This document shows, one piece after another, positions 7,817-16,850 of a stretch of DNA of 64,000 nt. Where the stretch lies: contig OZ244864.1 in assembly GCA_965221195.1 (NCBI GenBank), positions 2,480,001 through 2,544,000 on the forward strand, read 5' to 3'. The DNA comes from Poriferisodalis sp965221195. GTDB lineage: Bacteria; Actinomycetota; Acidimicrobiia; Acidimicrobiales; Poriferisodalaceae. The notes under the pieces were generated by a model. The model was not told where the DNA came from and did not search any database. It saw nothing but the letters and a program-made list of their open reading frames with translations. The stretch's first letter is position 1, and each line of letters begins with the position of its first letter. Position numbers and translations under genes: made by a program.

Positions 7817-8596
7817 TTAAATCACCTTGAGTTCAGCGAGGAACTCGACAATGTTCTGGTGTGCATCGCCCTCGTCAGTGACGACCTCGCCGGCTTCGCG
7901 TTCGGGGGCATCGGTGACTTCGACGGTCTCTTGGCGTGCGCCGGCAGTGCCAACGGAGCCTGCGTCGATGCCAAGGATGGCGAGGTCTTTTTCTGCTACC
8001 GGCTTCTTCTTGGCTGCCATGATTCCCTTGAATGAGGGATAACGCGGCTCGACGACTCCAGCCGTCACCGACACGACAGCGGGAAGGGCGCACTCCACTT
8101 CGTCGTAACCGGCTTCGGTCTGACGCTGGACATTGGCTACGCCGTCGGAGATCTCAATGCGCTTAGCGAACGTGACCGAGGGCAGTCCCATCACTCCAGC
8201 GATCATTTCCGGCACTGTGCCGGTGTAGCCGTCGCTGGACTCAACACCAGCGAGCACCAAATCGGCTGAAAGTTCGCCGATGGCCGCACCGAGCACCTTG
8301 GCAGTACCCAGCGCGTCGCTGCCAGCTAGTGCGTTGTCGCTAATCAGCACAGCGTCGTCGGCCCCCATGGCCAGTGCCGTTCGCAGCCCGCTTGTCTCTG
8401 AACGAGGCGCCATAGAGACAAGCGACACTTCGCCACCGCCCGCAGCCTCCACGAGCTGCAATGCCATCTCAACGCCGTAGGAGTCGGACTCGTCAAGAAT
8501 TAGTTTGTCGTCCCTCACCAACGTGTTCGTTTCGGAATCCAGCTCGCCCGGTATCGCCGGATCCGGGATCTGCTTAACACACACAACGACCTTCAT
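7817..8596 (-). CDS. etfB: Electron transfer flavoprotein, beta subunit
   Basis: Partner of EtfA, binding AMP. 259 residues starting MKVVVCVKQIPDP, the usual N-terminus of the beta subunit. The signature VLAGVESSDGYTGTVPEMIA is followed by the recognition-loop block LPSVTFAKRIE. The last 50 residues (EAGEVVTDEGDAHQNIVEFLAELKVI) are normal for actinobacterial EtfB. It diverges from a lipid kinase gene, leaving 31-63 bp for both promoters. Confidence 0.95.
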   Translation of the reverse strand: MKVVVCVKQIPDPAIPGELDSETNTLVRDDKLILDESDSYGVEMALQLVEAAGGGEVSLVSMAPRSETSGLRTALAMGADDAVLISDNALAGSDALGTAKVLGAAIGELSADLVLAGVESSDGYTGTVPEMIAGVMGLPSVTFAKRIEISDGVANVQRQTEAGYDEVECALPAVVSVTAGVVEPRYPSFKGIMAAKKKPVAEKDLAILGIDAGSVGTAGARQETVEVTDAPEREAGEVVTDEGDAHQNIVEFLAELKVI

Positions 8597-8659
8597 GGTC
8601 GGGCATTCTGCCGACTCGCGGCACTAATGCCACACGCGTCTGCCACAAGCGTCGTCTTT

Positions 8660-9616
8660 ATGGGTGAGACTGATGTCGTGCGCGTGCTACTGCTGGTCAA
8701 CGATTCCGCGTCATCGACGACTGCTCGCACCCGCGTGCTGATCCACACCGCTTTGTCCGAGCGGCACAACACCGAGGTGGCGTTCACCAACCGACGCGGC
8801 CATGCGGCGCGCTTGGCACGCGGCGCAGCGGCTGCGGGCACCGATGCGGTCGTCGTGTTGGGCGGTGACGGCACACTGAATGAGGCAGCGAACGGCGTTG
8901 TCGGTACCGACTGTGTGCTCGCTGCGCTGCCGGGCGGGTCGACCAACGTGTTCGCCCGCACCATAGGCACTCCAGATGACCCGCTAGAAGCAACGGCGGC
9001 AGTGCTCGACGCCCTCGATAACGGCAACGTCACCAGCGCCGGACTCGGCTACACCTGCGGTCGCTACTTCTTGTTCCACTGCGGAATAGGACTCGATGCC
9101 ACCGTCGTCGAACGGGTCGAGCGCCACCCGACTCTCAAGCGCTACATGGGACATCCGCTGTTCCTGCTCGCAGGCATCGACACACTGGTGCGGCGCTACG
9201 ACCGCAGCACGCCGACGCTGTCGGTTCGCGCAATCTCTCCGTCATCAAGCAGGATCGACGGCTGTTTTGCTGTCGTGGCAGCGAACACCGATCCGTACAC
9301 GTTCTTGGGCAGCCGCCCGGTAAATATCGCTCCGGCGGCCACTTTCAGCAACGGGCTGTCGGTCGTTGGGCTGAGGTCGCTGCGCTTCGCCGACGCGCTC
9401 AAAGTGCTCCGGGCTGTGATCAGCGCAAAAGGCAGCCTGAGCGAAGTTGACCCGAACGTGGCGCAATGCATCGACGATGTACGCGAACTCTGCGTTAGAG
9501 GTGCGCTCCCGTTCGCTCATCAGATCGACGGCGATCATCTCGGCACCGTTGACGAACTCCGGCTCGAGTGGGTCCCCGAAGCACTGCGGCTGGCCATTCC
9601 GTCGATACCCCGATAA
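8660..9616 (+). CDS. Diacylglycerol kinase family lipid kinase
   Basis: Phosphorylates a lipid alcohol with ATP at the membrane. The catalytic-domain signature VVLGGDGTLNEAANGVVG is followed by ALPGGSTNVFAR, as in DgkB/YegS/sphingosine-kinase-like proteins; a C-terminal beta domain follows. From ATG 8660 it has 318 residues beginning MGETDVVRVLLLVN; an in-frame ATG at 8627 would add 11 residues that look non-native. The closest functional guess from actinobacteria is a diacylglycerol kinase or a kinase of phosphatidylinositol mannoside precursors; the substrate cannot be read from the sequence. Confidence 0.85.
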   Translation: MGETDVVRVLLLVNDSASSTTARTRVLIHTALSERHNTEVAFTNRRGHAARLARGAAAAGTDAVVVLGGDGTLNEAANGVVGTDCVLAALPGGSTNVFARTIGTPDDPLEATAAVLDALDNGNVTSAGLGYTCGRYFLFHCGIGLDATVVERVERHPTLKRYMGHPLFLLAGIDTLVRRYDRSTPTLSVRAISPSSSRIDGCFAVVAANTDPYTFLGSRPVNIAPAATFSNGLSVVGLRSLRFADALKVLRAVISAKGSLSEVDPNVAQCIDDVRELCVRGALPFAHQIDGDHLGTVDELRLEWVPEALRLAIPSIPR

Positions 9617-9673
9617 CCAAAACGCTCTGTAGTGACCAAAACGCTCCGTGGGCCCAGCATCGCAGCGACCTGC

Positions 9674-11359
9674 TCAGGTAAGCGGCCGCAACGGGATCTG
9701 CACGATGGCCTCTGAGCCTGGCGGGGGTTGCCGCCGCCGCACTTCAAAGGTGCCGCCAAGATCGGCACCGCACAACGCCCGCACGATTGAAGTGCCCATC
9801 CCTGCGGAACGCTGCGCGTCGTAGCCAAGGGGAATACCGACTCCGTCGTCGCGGACGACCATCGACAAAACGGCTGCTGAGGTCTGAGTGATCTCCACTT
9901 CGACACGGCCGATAGGACTCTCGTTGAGACCCGACGCAGTGTCGGATGCTGTGTCTGACGCAGTGTTGGACCCAGTGTCGGACGCAGTGTCGTCGATCTC
10001 CCACAAGCGAGGGAAGGCATGATCAACTGCGTTCTGCAACAGCTCGTTAAGCACAACTGCCAAAGCTGTCGCTGTTTGGGACTGCAACATTTGTGCTTGG
10101 CAGGTGACGGTGAAATCGACCGGACGCTCGGGGAAGGTGATGCTCTGTCGCATGGTGTCTGTCAGCGTTTCAGCGACATCGCTGAAGTCGACATCGTCGG
10201 TGGTCTCGCCCGACAGAGTCTGATGCACCAGCGCTATGGCGCGGATGCGTCGCACCGCTTCCTCGAGCGCCCGATTGGCCTCGCGTGATTCCAAGCGGCG
10301 CGATTGGATGCGCAAAAGCGACGAGACGGTCTGCAGATTGTTGGTCACCCGATGATGGATCTCGCGGATCGTGGCGTCTTTGGAGATGAGCAGCCGGTCG
10401 CGACGCCGCACTTCGGTGACATCACGCAGCAGCACCAAGGCATTGCGTACCGGGGTGTCGGTCAGCGGCAGTGCTTGCAGCTGAACCGTCACCGAGCGGT
10501 GCTCGGTCTCGCCAACCGCAAGGGTGCCGCTGCTCATGGCGCGCCCGACGATGTCGGGACCAAGTTCAAGGTCGCGCACACGCCGTCCTAGCACGTTGCC
10601 GCCGACGCCGATGCGGTGCAGCGCACTCACGGCATTCGGCGATGCAAAGCCGATGCGCGTTGTTTCGTCGGTGAGGAGCAGACCGTCCCCAACCCGCGGT
10701 GCCCCCTCCCCTGGCAGGTCAACGTCCCGGTAGGGAAACGAACCCGCAGCGACCATGCGAGCGAGCCGCCCGAAGGTTGCAATGTACGTTCGTTCCAGTT
10801 CGCCGGGGTCGCGGATGTCGGTAAAACGCGGAGTGACTTCGCTGCTCATCACGGCAATCGTCACGTCGTCGAAAACGACCGGTACTGCGGTGATGCGCGC
10901 ACGGCGATCTCCTGGGACCCGCAAGCCCTCGCCGGTCACGATCAGGCCGCTGGCGAACGCTTCGGACACCAAGGGGCGCTCATCGGCGGTCACGCACAGC
11001 CCGACGTGGTCGTCCCGGTACAGCGTACGACCTGTCGTAGGCCGGATCTGGCCAACAATGGCAATCGGTGTTTGAGCGCCGAGTCGGCGCGTGATCTGCT
11101 TGCCGCTGCCTGGCAGATGTGGATCGGGCAGATGTGGGTCACCCAGATGTGGGTCGGGCTTGTGGAGTTCATCTGGCAGCTCGTCAAGCGAGCCCGCCTG
11201 CCCGGGCACAAACAGCAGCAAGTCAGAAAACGAGAGATCTGCAAGCAGCGACCACCACGCCATGAGCCGACGCAGGTGCTCGCGTGGGCTGTCGAGCGCA
11301 AGCGACGCTGGCTGGCGCCTTTGCGCAGGCACCCGCATCGCTGTCTCAGTCCGCAGCAA
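9674..11359 (-). CDS. PdtaS-type sensor histidine kinase
   Basis: A 561-residue soluble sensor kinase. Order: an N-terminal GAF-like domain (to about residue 200), a PAS-like domain (about 220-330), then a HisKA_2 dimerisation domain with the phospho-acceptor in IREIHHRVTNNLQ, then an HATPase_c domain with N-box VVLNELLQNAVDHAF and G-box VVRDDGVGIP. This is the layout of actinobacterial PdtaS, which signals to an ANTAR RNA-binding regulator (PdtaR), not found here. Two repeat tracts interrupt it: DPHLGDPHLPDPHLPG in the GAF region and DTASDTGSNTASD inside the ATPase domain between N-box and next strand. It overlaps the DUF3107 gene by 14 bp. Confidence 0.86.
   Translation of the reverse strand: MLRTETAMRVPAQRRQPASLALDSPREHLRRLMAWWSLLADLSFSDLLLFVPGQAGSLDELPDELHKPDPHLGDPHLPDPHLPGSGKQITRRLGAQTPIAIVGQIRPTTGRTLYRDDHVGLCVTADERPLVSEAFASGLIVTGEGLRVPGDRRARITAVPVVFDDVTIAVMSSEVTPRFTDIRDPGELERTYIATFGRLARMVAAGSFPYRDVDLPGEGAPRVGDGLLLTDETTRIGFASPNAVSALHRIGVGGNVLGRRVRDLELGPDIVGRAMSSGTLAVGETEHRSVTVQLQALPLTDTPVRNALVLLRDVTEVRRRDRLLISKDATIREIHHRVTNNLQTVSSLLRIQSRRLESREANRALEEAVRRIRAIALVHQTLSGETTDDVDFSDVAETLTDTMRQSITFPERPVDFTVTCQAQMLQSQTATALAVVLNELLQNAVDHAFPRLWEIDDTASDTGSNTASDTASDTASGLNESPIGRVEVEITQTSAAVLSMVVRDDGVGIPLGYDAQRSAGMGTSIVRALCGADLGGTFEVRRRQPPPGSEAIVQIPLRPLT
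9933..9992. repeat. 12-bp tandem repeat, five units
   Basis: Units related to gacgcagtgtcg, with a few substitutions, inside the ATPase-domain part of the sensor kinase gene. Coding for Asp/Ser/Thr/Ala repeats in a surface loop. Confidence 0.88.
11112..11156. repeat. 15-bp tandem repeat, three units
   Basis: Units ggcagatgtggatcg, ggcagatgtgggtca and cccagatgtgggtcg in the GAF-domain part of the sensor kinase gene, coding DPHL-type pentapeptides on the - strand. Confidence 0.9.
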
Positions 11360-11615
11360 AGCCGATACGGCGGTCTCCGGTCGGCCCCAGCTCTACGAAA
11401 GCCAGCTTGTCAACAGGCACGCCAACACGTCGCCCGCTGCGATCAGTCAGCCACAACACTGCTGCTTCGCTTCCGAGCGCGCTTTCGACTGCGGCGGCTG
11501 TGTCATCGGCAGCGTCGTCGTCGATTTCGACGCTGAGTTCGCGTCCGCCGTGCGTGATGCCGATCCGGATATCCACGGCCCGCAGGCTAACGGCTGTGCC
11601 CGCAGGCACCGGCAT
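11346..11615 (-). CDS. DUF3107 family protein
   Basis: An 89-residue protein of a small actinobacterial family of unknown function. The order VDIRIGITHGGRELSVEID, then VLWLTDRSGRRVGVPVDKLAFVELGP fits DUF3107 (the RRVxVPxxKxAxVE stretch is the hallmark). It overlaps the downstream sensor kinase gene by 14 bp, so both are probably on one transcript. An alternative start could remove the first 10 residues. Confidence 0.75.
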   Translation of the reverse strand: MPVPAGTAVSLRAVDIRIGITHGGRELSVEIDDDAADDTAAAVESALGSEAAVLWLTDRSGRRVGVPVDKLAFVELGPTGDRRIGFAAD

Positions 11616-11699
11616 CTGGCTGTCTGGTCGTCTGGCATCTGGCTGTCTGGCTTGTTGCGCATGACGAGCCGACAGTCACAACCCGAGATTGCGAAGCAG

Positions 11700-13193
11700 C
11701 TAGCGACGGCCTTGAAGGATCAGGCGCAGCAGGTTGAGAGCCGAGATCGCGCTGTAATCGGCGAGCCGCTCGCGGTCACCGGGCAAGCGAATCTCATCTA
11801 CATGATCTCGGTGATCTACCGCAGGCAAATCACCACGGGCAGGCAGCGCCGCAATCGACACCGCCAAAAATGCCGTGCCGAAGGGATGGCGCGGTGTGGC
11901 CGACGCTCGGTCTTCGATTGCGGTAACGGCAAGACCGACGCTGGCACCAACGCGCAAGCGGGCTGCGCGGGCAAGCGCTTGCGCACCAGCAGCCGACGCA
12001 ACCGGCGGGACCAGATCATCACCCAAGGGCGTCACATCTGACGAGCCGGCATGCAGCAGATAGCCCGCAAGTTGCTCTGAGGGGGCGACGATGCCGCCAG
12101 CGAAAGTTCGGAGACTGTCACTGCTGGACCTGTCACTACTGGATTTGGGGGCATCCGTTGTGGCTTCGCTAGGACTCGACGCAAGTCCAGGATCGCCCAG
12201 TTTGGCCCCGCCTAAGGCAGCGCCTGACCTCATTGCGGTCTCCGCCGAGGAGAGTCGGTTGGCCATCCGGCCGCCGGTTACGGTCTCCACGACACCCAAG
12301 GTGAGCCCCGCCCGGCCGAGTTCAGCCAGAACTGCTGTCTCCATGGTGTCGTCGTCATAGGCGAACACCAAATCGCCTAGCAGTGCCTCAAGCTTGGCTT
12401 GCTCAGCACCGATGAGCGACCAAGCGTCTGCGGAATCAGTGCCCTTGGCAGTGATCCGCACCTTGATGCCCTCAATCCCGCTCGCAAGAAAAGCCAACGT
12501 GGGGTTGCCGACTTCATCCAACTCGGCGATCCGATCGGCCAGCATCTCAGCAAGTCCCGATTCGCTCTGCCCCCAAGTACGCAACACCCGACTCTCAATG
12601 GTCGCCGTCACACCGGCACGCCGCTGCAGGTCTGCTAGCACAGTGCCGGTAAGCATCTCCCGCATCTCATATGGCACGCCCGGCACCACGTACACCACCC
12701 GGTCCAACACTTCGACATCTTGGGAGACCGGCACCCCCTCGCCGATAGCGCCAACGCCACAAACCCAGCGGATCGGTGCAACCAGGCCCGGTGCTGTGCC
12801 CGGCTGCTGCGGTATCGGTGTTGCACCGACCGGCACCATCGCCTGGCGGAGATTGTTCTCGGGCATAGGACGGTGACGGCTAGCGAACATTGAACGAATC
12901 CGCTCTGCGACTCGCTCATCGAGCACCAACTCGACTCCCATAACCGCCGCCAGCACCTCCCGGGTGATGTCGTCGGGTGTGGGTCCTAGACCTCCGCACA
13001 CGATCACCGCGTCGCTGCGATCTAGCGCCAGCCGAAACGCATACTCGATCCGTTCGGCGTTGTCGCCCACTTTCGTCTGGTAATGGCTGTCGATGCCGGC
13101 CAACGCAAGCTGCTCACCTATCCACGACGAATTGGTGTCAACAATCTGCCCTAGCAGCAGCTCGGTCCCCACGGCGACAATCTCGGTCTTCAC
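11700..13193 (-). CDS. cinA: CinA family protein (MoCF-like domain plus degenerate NMN amidase domain)
   Basis: CinA proteins pair an N-terminal MoCF/COG1058 domain (ADP-ribose pyrophosphatase in relatives) with a C-terminal NMN deamidase. The start is GTG 13193 (VKTEIVAVGTELLLGQ), with AGGG nine bases upstream, in preference to ATG 13214. The N-domain is canonical: VDTNSSWIGEQLALAGID and CGGLGPTPDDITREVLA. The C-domain is odd: the usual AESxTGG reads VVETVTGGRM, so the catalytic serine is a threonine, the TGIAGP block reads TAIEDR, and about 45 serine- and alanine-rich residues are inserted. The deamidase half may be inactive. 497 residues against about 415 usual. Confidence 0.88.
   Translation of the reverse strand: MKTEIVAVGTELLLGQIVDTNSSWIGEQLALAGIDSHYQTKVGDNAERIEYAFRLALDRSDAVIVCGGLGPTPDDITREVLAAVMGVELVLDERVAERIRSMFASRHRPMPENNLRQAMVPVGATPIPQQPGTAPGLVAPIRWVCGVGAIGEGVPVSQDVEVLDRVVYVVPGVPYEMREMLTGTVLADLQRRAGVTATIESRVLRTWGQSESGLAEMLADRIAELDEVGNPTLAFLASGIEGIKVRITAKGTDSADAWSLIGAEQAKLEALLGDLVFAYDDDTMETAVLAELGRAGLTLGVVETVTGGRMANRLSSAETAMRSGAALGGAKLGDPGLASSPSEATTDAPKSSSDRSSSDSLRTFAGGIVAPSEQLAGYLLHAGSSDVTPLGDDLVPPVASAAGAQALARAARLRVGASVGLAVTAIEDRASATPRHPFGTAFLAVSIAALPARGDLPAVDHRDHVDEIRLPGDRERLADYSAISALNLLRLILQGRR
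12115..12144. repeat. 15-bp tandem repeat, two units
   Basis: ctgtcactgctggac followed by ctgtcactactggat, inside the inserted segment of the CinA C-terminal domain. Confidence 0.8.
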
Positions 13194-13289
13194 AGAACGT
13201 GACCCTAGATGCATAGCAACACAGCGGCTCAGCGGCCATCATGCGGGCACCATCTCAGCAGCCTCCTAGATGCCCAGCGACACAGCGGC

Positions 13290-13889
13290 TCAGTCTGGGG
13301 TGTCCTCGCTTAGCTGAGCAGCAGCCACGACGCGCGCGGAGCGCATATACGACCAGCCGGTCCACAGCGTGAGCGCTACCGCTAGCCACAACGTGAGGGT
13401 GGCCGTCCAGTGCGCGTGCTCCGCCAACGGAGGTATCACCGCAAACCCGATAGCCCAAAGCTGTACAAACGTCTTCCACTTGGCCAGCATCGTCGCTGGT
13501 ACGGAGATCCCGCGTTTACCTGCACGCGACCGGTACGCGCTCATCACCAGTTCGCGCACTGCGATGACGAGGACCGGCACGATGTGGAACTGGCCGTTCC
13601 ATGCCAATGCTGCGAGGCCGCCGAGCACTAAGACCTTGTCGGCCAAGGGGTCCAAGAAGGCACCGGCGCGGGTTGAGCCGTACCGACGGGCAAGCAGTCC
13701 GTCGAGATAGTCGGTCATGGCGATGGCGAACCCGGTCCAAAAGGTCGCCCAGCGAGCGCCCCAAACCGCGACCATCACGATGAACACTGGCGAAGCTGCG
13801 ATCCGGGCGAACGTCACCAGATTGGCTGGCCCCGCAAGCGACGCCGACCCGAACGTCGGGGCCGCGTTCGGCTCCTGTGACTCCCCCAT
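13290..13889 (-). CDS. pgsA: CDP-diacylglycerol-glycerol-3-phosphate 3-phosphatidyltransferase-like protein
   Basis: An integral membrane CDP-alcohol phosphatidyltransferase of 199 residues, probably making phosphatidylglycerol phosphate. The complete active-site motif D-x2-DG-x2-AR-x8-G-x3-D-x3-D is visible from TDYLDGLLARRYG to FLDPLADK. Several membrane helices are seen (SPVFIVMVAVWG, IVPVLVIAVRELVM, ATLTLWLAVALTLWTG). The gene order pgsA-cinA is common in actinobacteria and supports the pgsA call over a phosphatidylinositol-type synthase. About 75 bp of repeated sequence separates it from cinA. Confidence 0.88.
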   Translation of the reverse strand: MGESQEPNAAPTFGSASLAGPANLVTFARIAASPVFIVMVAVWGARWATFWTGFAIAMTDYLDGLLARRYGSTRAGAFLDPLADKVLVLGGLAALAWNGQFHIVPVLVIAVRELVMSAYRSRAGKRGISVPATMLAKWKTFVQLWAIGFAVIPPLAEHAHWTATLTLWLAVALTLWTGWSYMRSARVVAAAQLSEDTPD

Positions 13890-14002
13890 CGCCGAGCGAG
13901 GTTACGAAGACACACTGAAGTCGCGTGACGCGTCGGCCTTATGAACCGGCCTTTGGAACCGACCAATGAGCCGGTCAACCCGTGCCTCCTACAATCGCCG
14001 AC

Positions 14003-15118
14003 ATGGCAAAGGACATGGCGCAGCCCACGACTTCCACTGCCGATGTACATCCCAACGGCAGCGCCGACGCGGGCAGCACCGACGCGTCGGGGGAAGACTC
14101 TGAAGTCCTGCGTCCGGCTCAGCGGGTACTGAGTGCCGCCGAAGCCTTCGAGCGCATGAGCGCGAGGCGTCGTGCCAAGCGGGGCTGCCATGCCATGTTC
14201 AGTTCGTATCTCGGTGGTGTCGTAACTGATCCGTCCGTTATGACGGTTCCCCTTGACGACCACATGGTGCATCGGGGCCACGGTGTCTTCGACACCTGCT
14301 CGCTGGTACAGGGGCGCCTGTACCGTCTCGGTATCCACATCGACCGCTTGCTCACAAGTGCAGCGGGTGCCCGCTTGGCTGTCCCATGGACTCGCAGCGA
14401 ACTCATTCAGATGGTCGCCGACACGGTGGCCACATCAAGTGTCCGCGACGGCATCGTGCGGTACTGGCTGACAGCAGGCCCAGGCGGCTTTTCGTTCATG
14501 CCTGCCGAATGCGAAGAACCTTGCTTTTACTGTGTCGTGCTCGATCCGACGAGCTTTGGACCAGACGGTTTCGATCCGATAACGGACGGCTTCCGCGAAG
14601 CCACTGTGAGCAGCACCCCGATGAAACCGCCGCTGCTAGCACAAATTAAGTCGAACAACTATCTGCTGAACGTCCTGACTCATCTCGAAGCGACGGACCG
14701 GGGCGGCACGTTCGGCATCATCGTGAACGACGACGGTTTCATCGCCGAGGCGTGCGTGCTGAACGTTTGCAGCATCAGCACCGACGGTGTCTTCGTTACT
14801 CCCCCATTTGACGGAATTCTGCACGGCACTACCATGCGCCGCCTGCTGGACCTCGCCTCGGGGCCGCTGCGCGACGAAGGTCTGATACTTGAGGTGCAGC
14901 AGCGTCCGCTGCGGGCCGACGAGGCCCGTGCCGGTGCAGAACTCATTATGTCCGGCGGCGATACGCATGTCTTTCCCGTGGTGGAATGGGACGGTGTCGC
15001 AGTTGGCGACGGCACGGTAGGTCCCGTCGCCAAACGACTACACGAACTCATCACCTCCGAGACCGAAGCCGGTAACGGCTCCCCCAGCGACTTCATACAA
15101 GTCCAATACCTCACCTAA
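14003..15118 (+). CDS. Class IV PLP-dependent aminotransferase
   Basis: A 371-residue fold-type IV aminotransferase (branched-chain/D-alanine aminotransferase and aminodeoxychorismate lyase group). Typical elements are DDHMVHRGHGVFDTCSLVQG near residue 80, the PLP lysine in LLAQIKSNNYLLNVL, and GFIAEACVLNV, where the usual E...N pair binds the PLP phosphate. An extra 60 N-terminal residues are low in complexity. In actinobacteria such enzymes are often annotated as D-amino acid or branched-chain aminotransferases; the substrate cannot be told. The start is uncertain: ATG 14003 or GTG 13982. Confidence 0.82.
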   Translation: MAKDMAQPTTSTADVHPNGSADAGSTDASGEDSEVLRPAQRVLSAAEAFERMSARRRAKRGCHAMFSSYLGGVVTDPSVMTVPLDDHMVHRGHGVFDTCSLVQGRLYRLGIHIDRLLTSAAGARLAVPWTRSELIQMVADTVATSSVRDGIVRYWLTAGPGGFSFMPAECEEPCFYCVVLDPTSFGPDGFDPITDGFREATVSSTPMKPPLLAQIKSNNYLLNVLTHLEATDRGGTFGIIVNDDGFIAEACVLNVCSISTDGVFVTPPFDGILHGTTMRRLLDLASGPLRDEGLILEVQQRPLRADEARAGAELIMSGGDTHVFPVVEWDGVAVGDGTVGPVAKRLHELITSETEAGNGSPSDFIQVQYLT

Positions 15119-15135
15119 GCGAACAGGAGGGCGAG

Positions 15136-15699
15136 CTATAGCGGGTCGATGCTGAGATCTTTGTAGGTGAGCACCGAGTGGTAGGGCACGTTGCGCTCAG
15201 CGAACAACGACTGCGCATAGTTTCCACGGTCTACCAATGCGATTGCTGCAACCACTGCGGCACCGTTGTCGATCACAGCATCGTGTGCCTTCAGAATCGA
15301 ACCGCCCTTGCTGATTACGTCCTCAATGAGCACCACGCGGGTGCCTTCGCCCACCGGTGTGCCTTCAATGCTGCGACCCAGCCCGTGAGCCTTGGGTTCT
15401 TTGCGAACCACAAACCAGCCGACACTTGCTCTCATCGCTACCGCTGCCCCGATGTGGTCTGCACCGAGCGTCAACCCGCCCACTGCATCGAAATCGAGAC
15501 CATCTAGCTTGTCAAGCACAGCCTTGGCGGCGTTGTCCAAATCAGGACCGGCAGCGAGCGCCCGCTTCACGTCCACGAAGTCTCGCGAGAGCGTGCCCGA
15601 GGAGAGCGTGACCGGTTCCTCGCTGTGCGTCAACCCATGAGCGAGCACGGCTTGCAGAAAACTGCCAGCCGGAGTGATAGGCCGCAGGTCAACCGACAT
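15136..15699 (-). CDS. pyrE: Orotate phosphoribosyltransferase
   Basis: Joins orotate to PRPP to form OMP in pyrimidine synthesis. From ATG 15699 it has 187 residues (MSVDLRPITPAG). The PRPP-binding motif is VVLIEDVISKGGS, and the orotate loop region VVRKEPKAHGLG holds the catalytic lysines. An upstream in-frame ATG at 15819 would add 40 residues of poor quality, in a region containing the short direct repeat ggaaagtggcc. It converges with the aminotransferase gene, leaving only 17 bp. Confidence 0.9.
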   Translation of the reverse strand: MSVDLRPITPAGSFLQAVLAHGLTHSEEPVTLSSGTLSRDFVDVKRALAAGPDLDNAAKAVLDKLDGLDFDAVGGLTLGADHIGAAVAMRASVGWFVVRKEPKAHGLGRSIEGTPVGEGTRVVLIEDVISKGGSILKAHDAVIDNGAAVVAAIALVDRGNYAQSLFAERNVPYHSVLTYKDLSIDPL

Positions 15700-15973
15700 G
15701 GCTGCGGTGAGGTGACGCAAGCAGCGAAACGCGGTTCTCAAGCATGTCTGCATCCCTTGTTTTGTGGTCTTGCGGAAAGTGGCCGGAAAGTGGCCTTTGC
15801 GGAAACTAGTGGAAACCACCTAAGAGCGTCACAGCGCTAGTCACAGCGTTGGCGGACAGGCGAATGTCGAACGGTTCTCCTGGTGCTCGTGTGGTGCCTT
15901 TGGCAGATCGCAACATGATGACCTACGCGCATTTAGTTGCGCGCATTGATGTGAACGCATCTACGCTCGCCGC

Positions 15974-16792
15974 ATGAACGAGAGCGCACTCAACGAATTT
16001 GGACAATACGGCGACGTGTCGGTGAAGCTGGGCGACGACCATGTGGCCGTCGTGGAGATTCACCGTCCGCCGCACAACTTCTTCGACCTCAAGATGATCG
16101 ACGGCTTGGTAGCCGCGTTCGGCGATCTCGATGAAGAGGACAACTGCCGAGCCAGCGTGCTGTGCTCGGAAGGGAAGAATTTCTGCGCCGGCGCCAAGTT
16201 CGGCAGCGATGGCCGTCAAGACGACGAGATCACCGAAACCAACGCCGACGGCAGTCCCCGACACCTATACGACGCCGCCTTCGAGCTGTTCTCGGGGCGC
16301 AAGCCGGTGGTCGGGGCCATCCAAGGCGCAGCAGTGGGCGGCGGACTGGGTGTGGCCTGCTTCACAGACTTCCGCGTCGCTGCACCTGAGGCTCGCTTCA
16401 CTGCCAATTTCGCCCGTTTAGGCTTCCACCACGGTTTCGGGCTGACCGTCACACTGCCCCGACTCGTCGGCAACCAGCAAGCCCTGGAACTGCTCTACAC
16501 GGGTCGGCGCGTCAAGGGCGACGAGGCTGTAGAGATCGGCTTGGTAGACAAGCTGGTGCCGCTCAACCAACTGCGTCAAGCGGCCTACGATTTTGCTTGC
16601 GAGATCGCCGACTCGGCTCCCTTGGCAATCGAGTCCATCCGGCACACGATGCGCGGTGGCCTTGCCGATGACATCAAAGCGGCCACCGACCACGAAAAGG
16701 CCGAGCAGGACCGACTTCGCACCACCAACGACTGGCGCGAGGGTGTCAACGCCATGAACGAGCGCCGCACACCCGACTTCACCCGAAGCTGA
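15974..16792 (+). CDS. Enoyl-CoA hydratase/isomerase family protein
   Basis: A 272-residue crotonase-fold protein, acting on an acyl-CoA. The acyl-CoA/ADP pocket EGKNFCAGAKFG (about 72-83) and oxyanion-hole glycine region IQGAAVGGGLGVACFTDFRVA (quoted to show GAAVGGGLG) are intact. The acidic catalytic residues of hydratases are not both obvious, so isomerase or another crotonase activity is possible. It is followed 58 bp downstream by a thioesterase gene on the same strand, so both probably act in fatty-acid breakdown. Confidence 0.85.
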   Translation: MNESALNEFGQYGDVSVKLGDDHVAVVEIHRPPHNFFDLKMIDGLVAAFGDLDEEDNCRASVLCSEGKNFCAGAKFGSDGRQDDEITETNADGSPRHLYDAAFELFSGRKPVVGAIQGAAVGGGLGVACFTDFRVAAPEARFTANFARLGFHHGFGLTVTLPRLVGNQQALELLYTGRRVKGDEAVEIGLVDKLVPLNQLRQAAYDFACEIADSAPLAIESIRHTMRGGLADDIKAATDHEKAEQDRLRTTNDWREGVNAMNERRTPDFTRS

Positions 16793-16850
16793 TGCCGACG
16801 GCGAAGCTGATGCCGAAGCCGAATCTGGGCGATTTCCGAAGAGGACTGCC

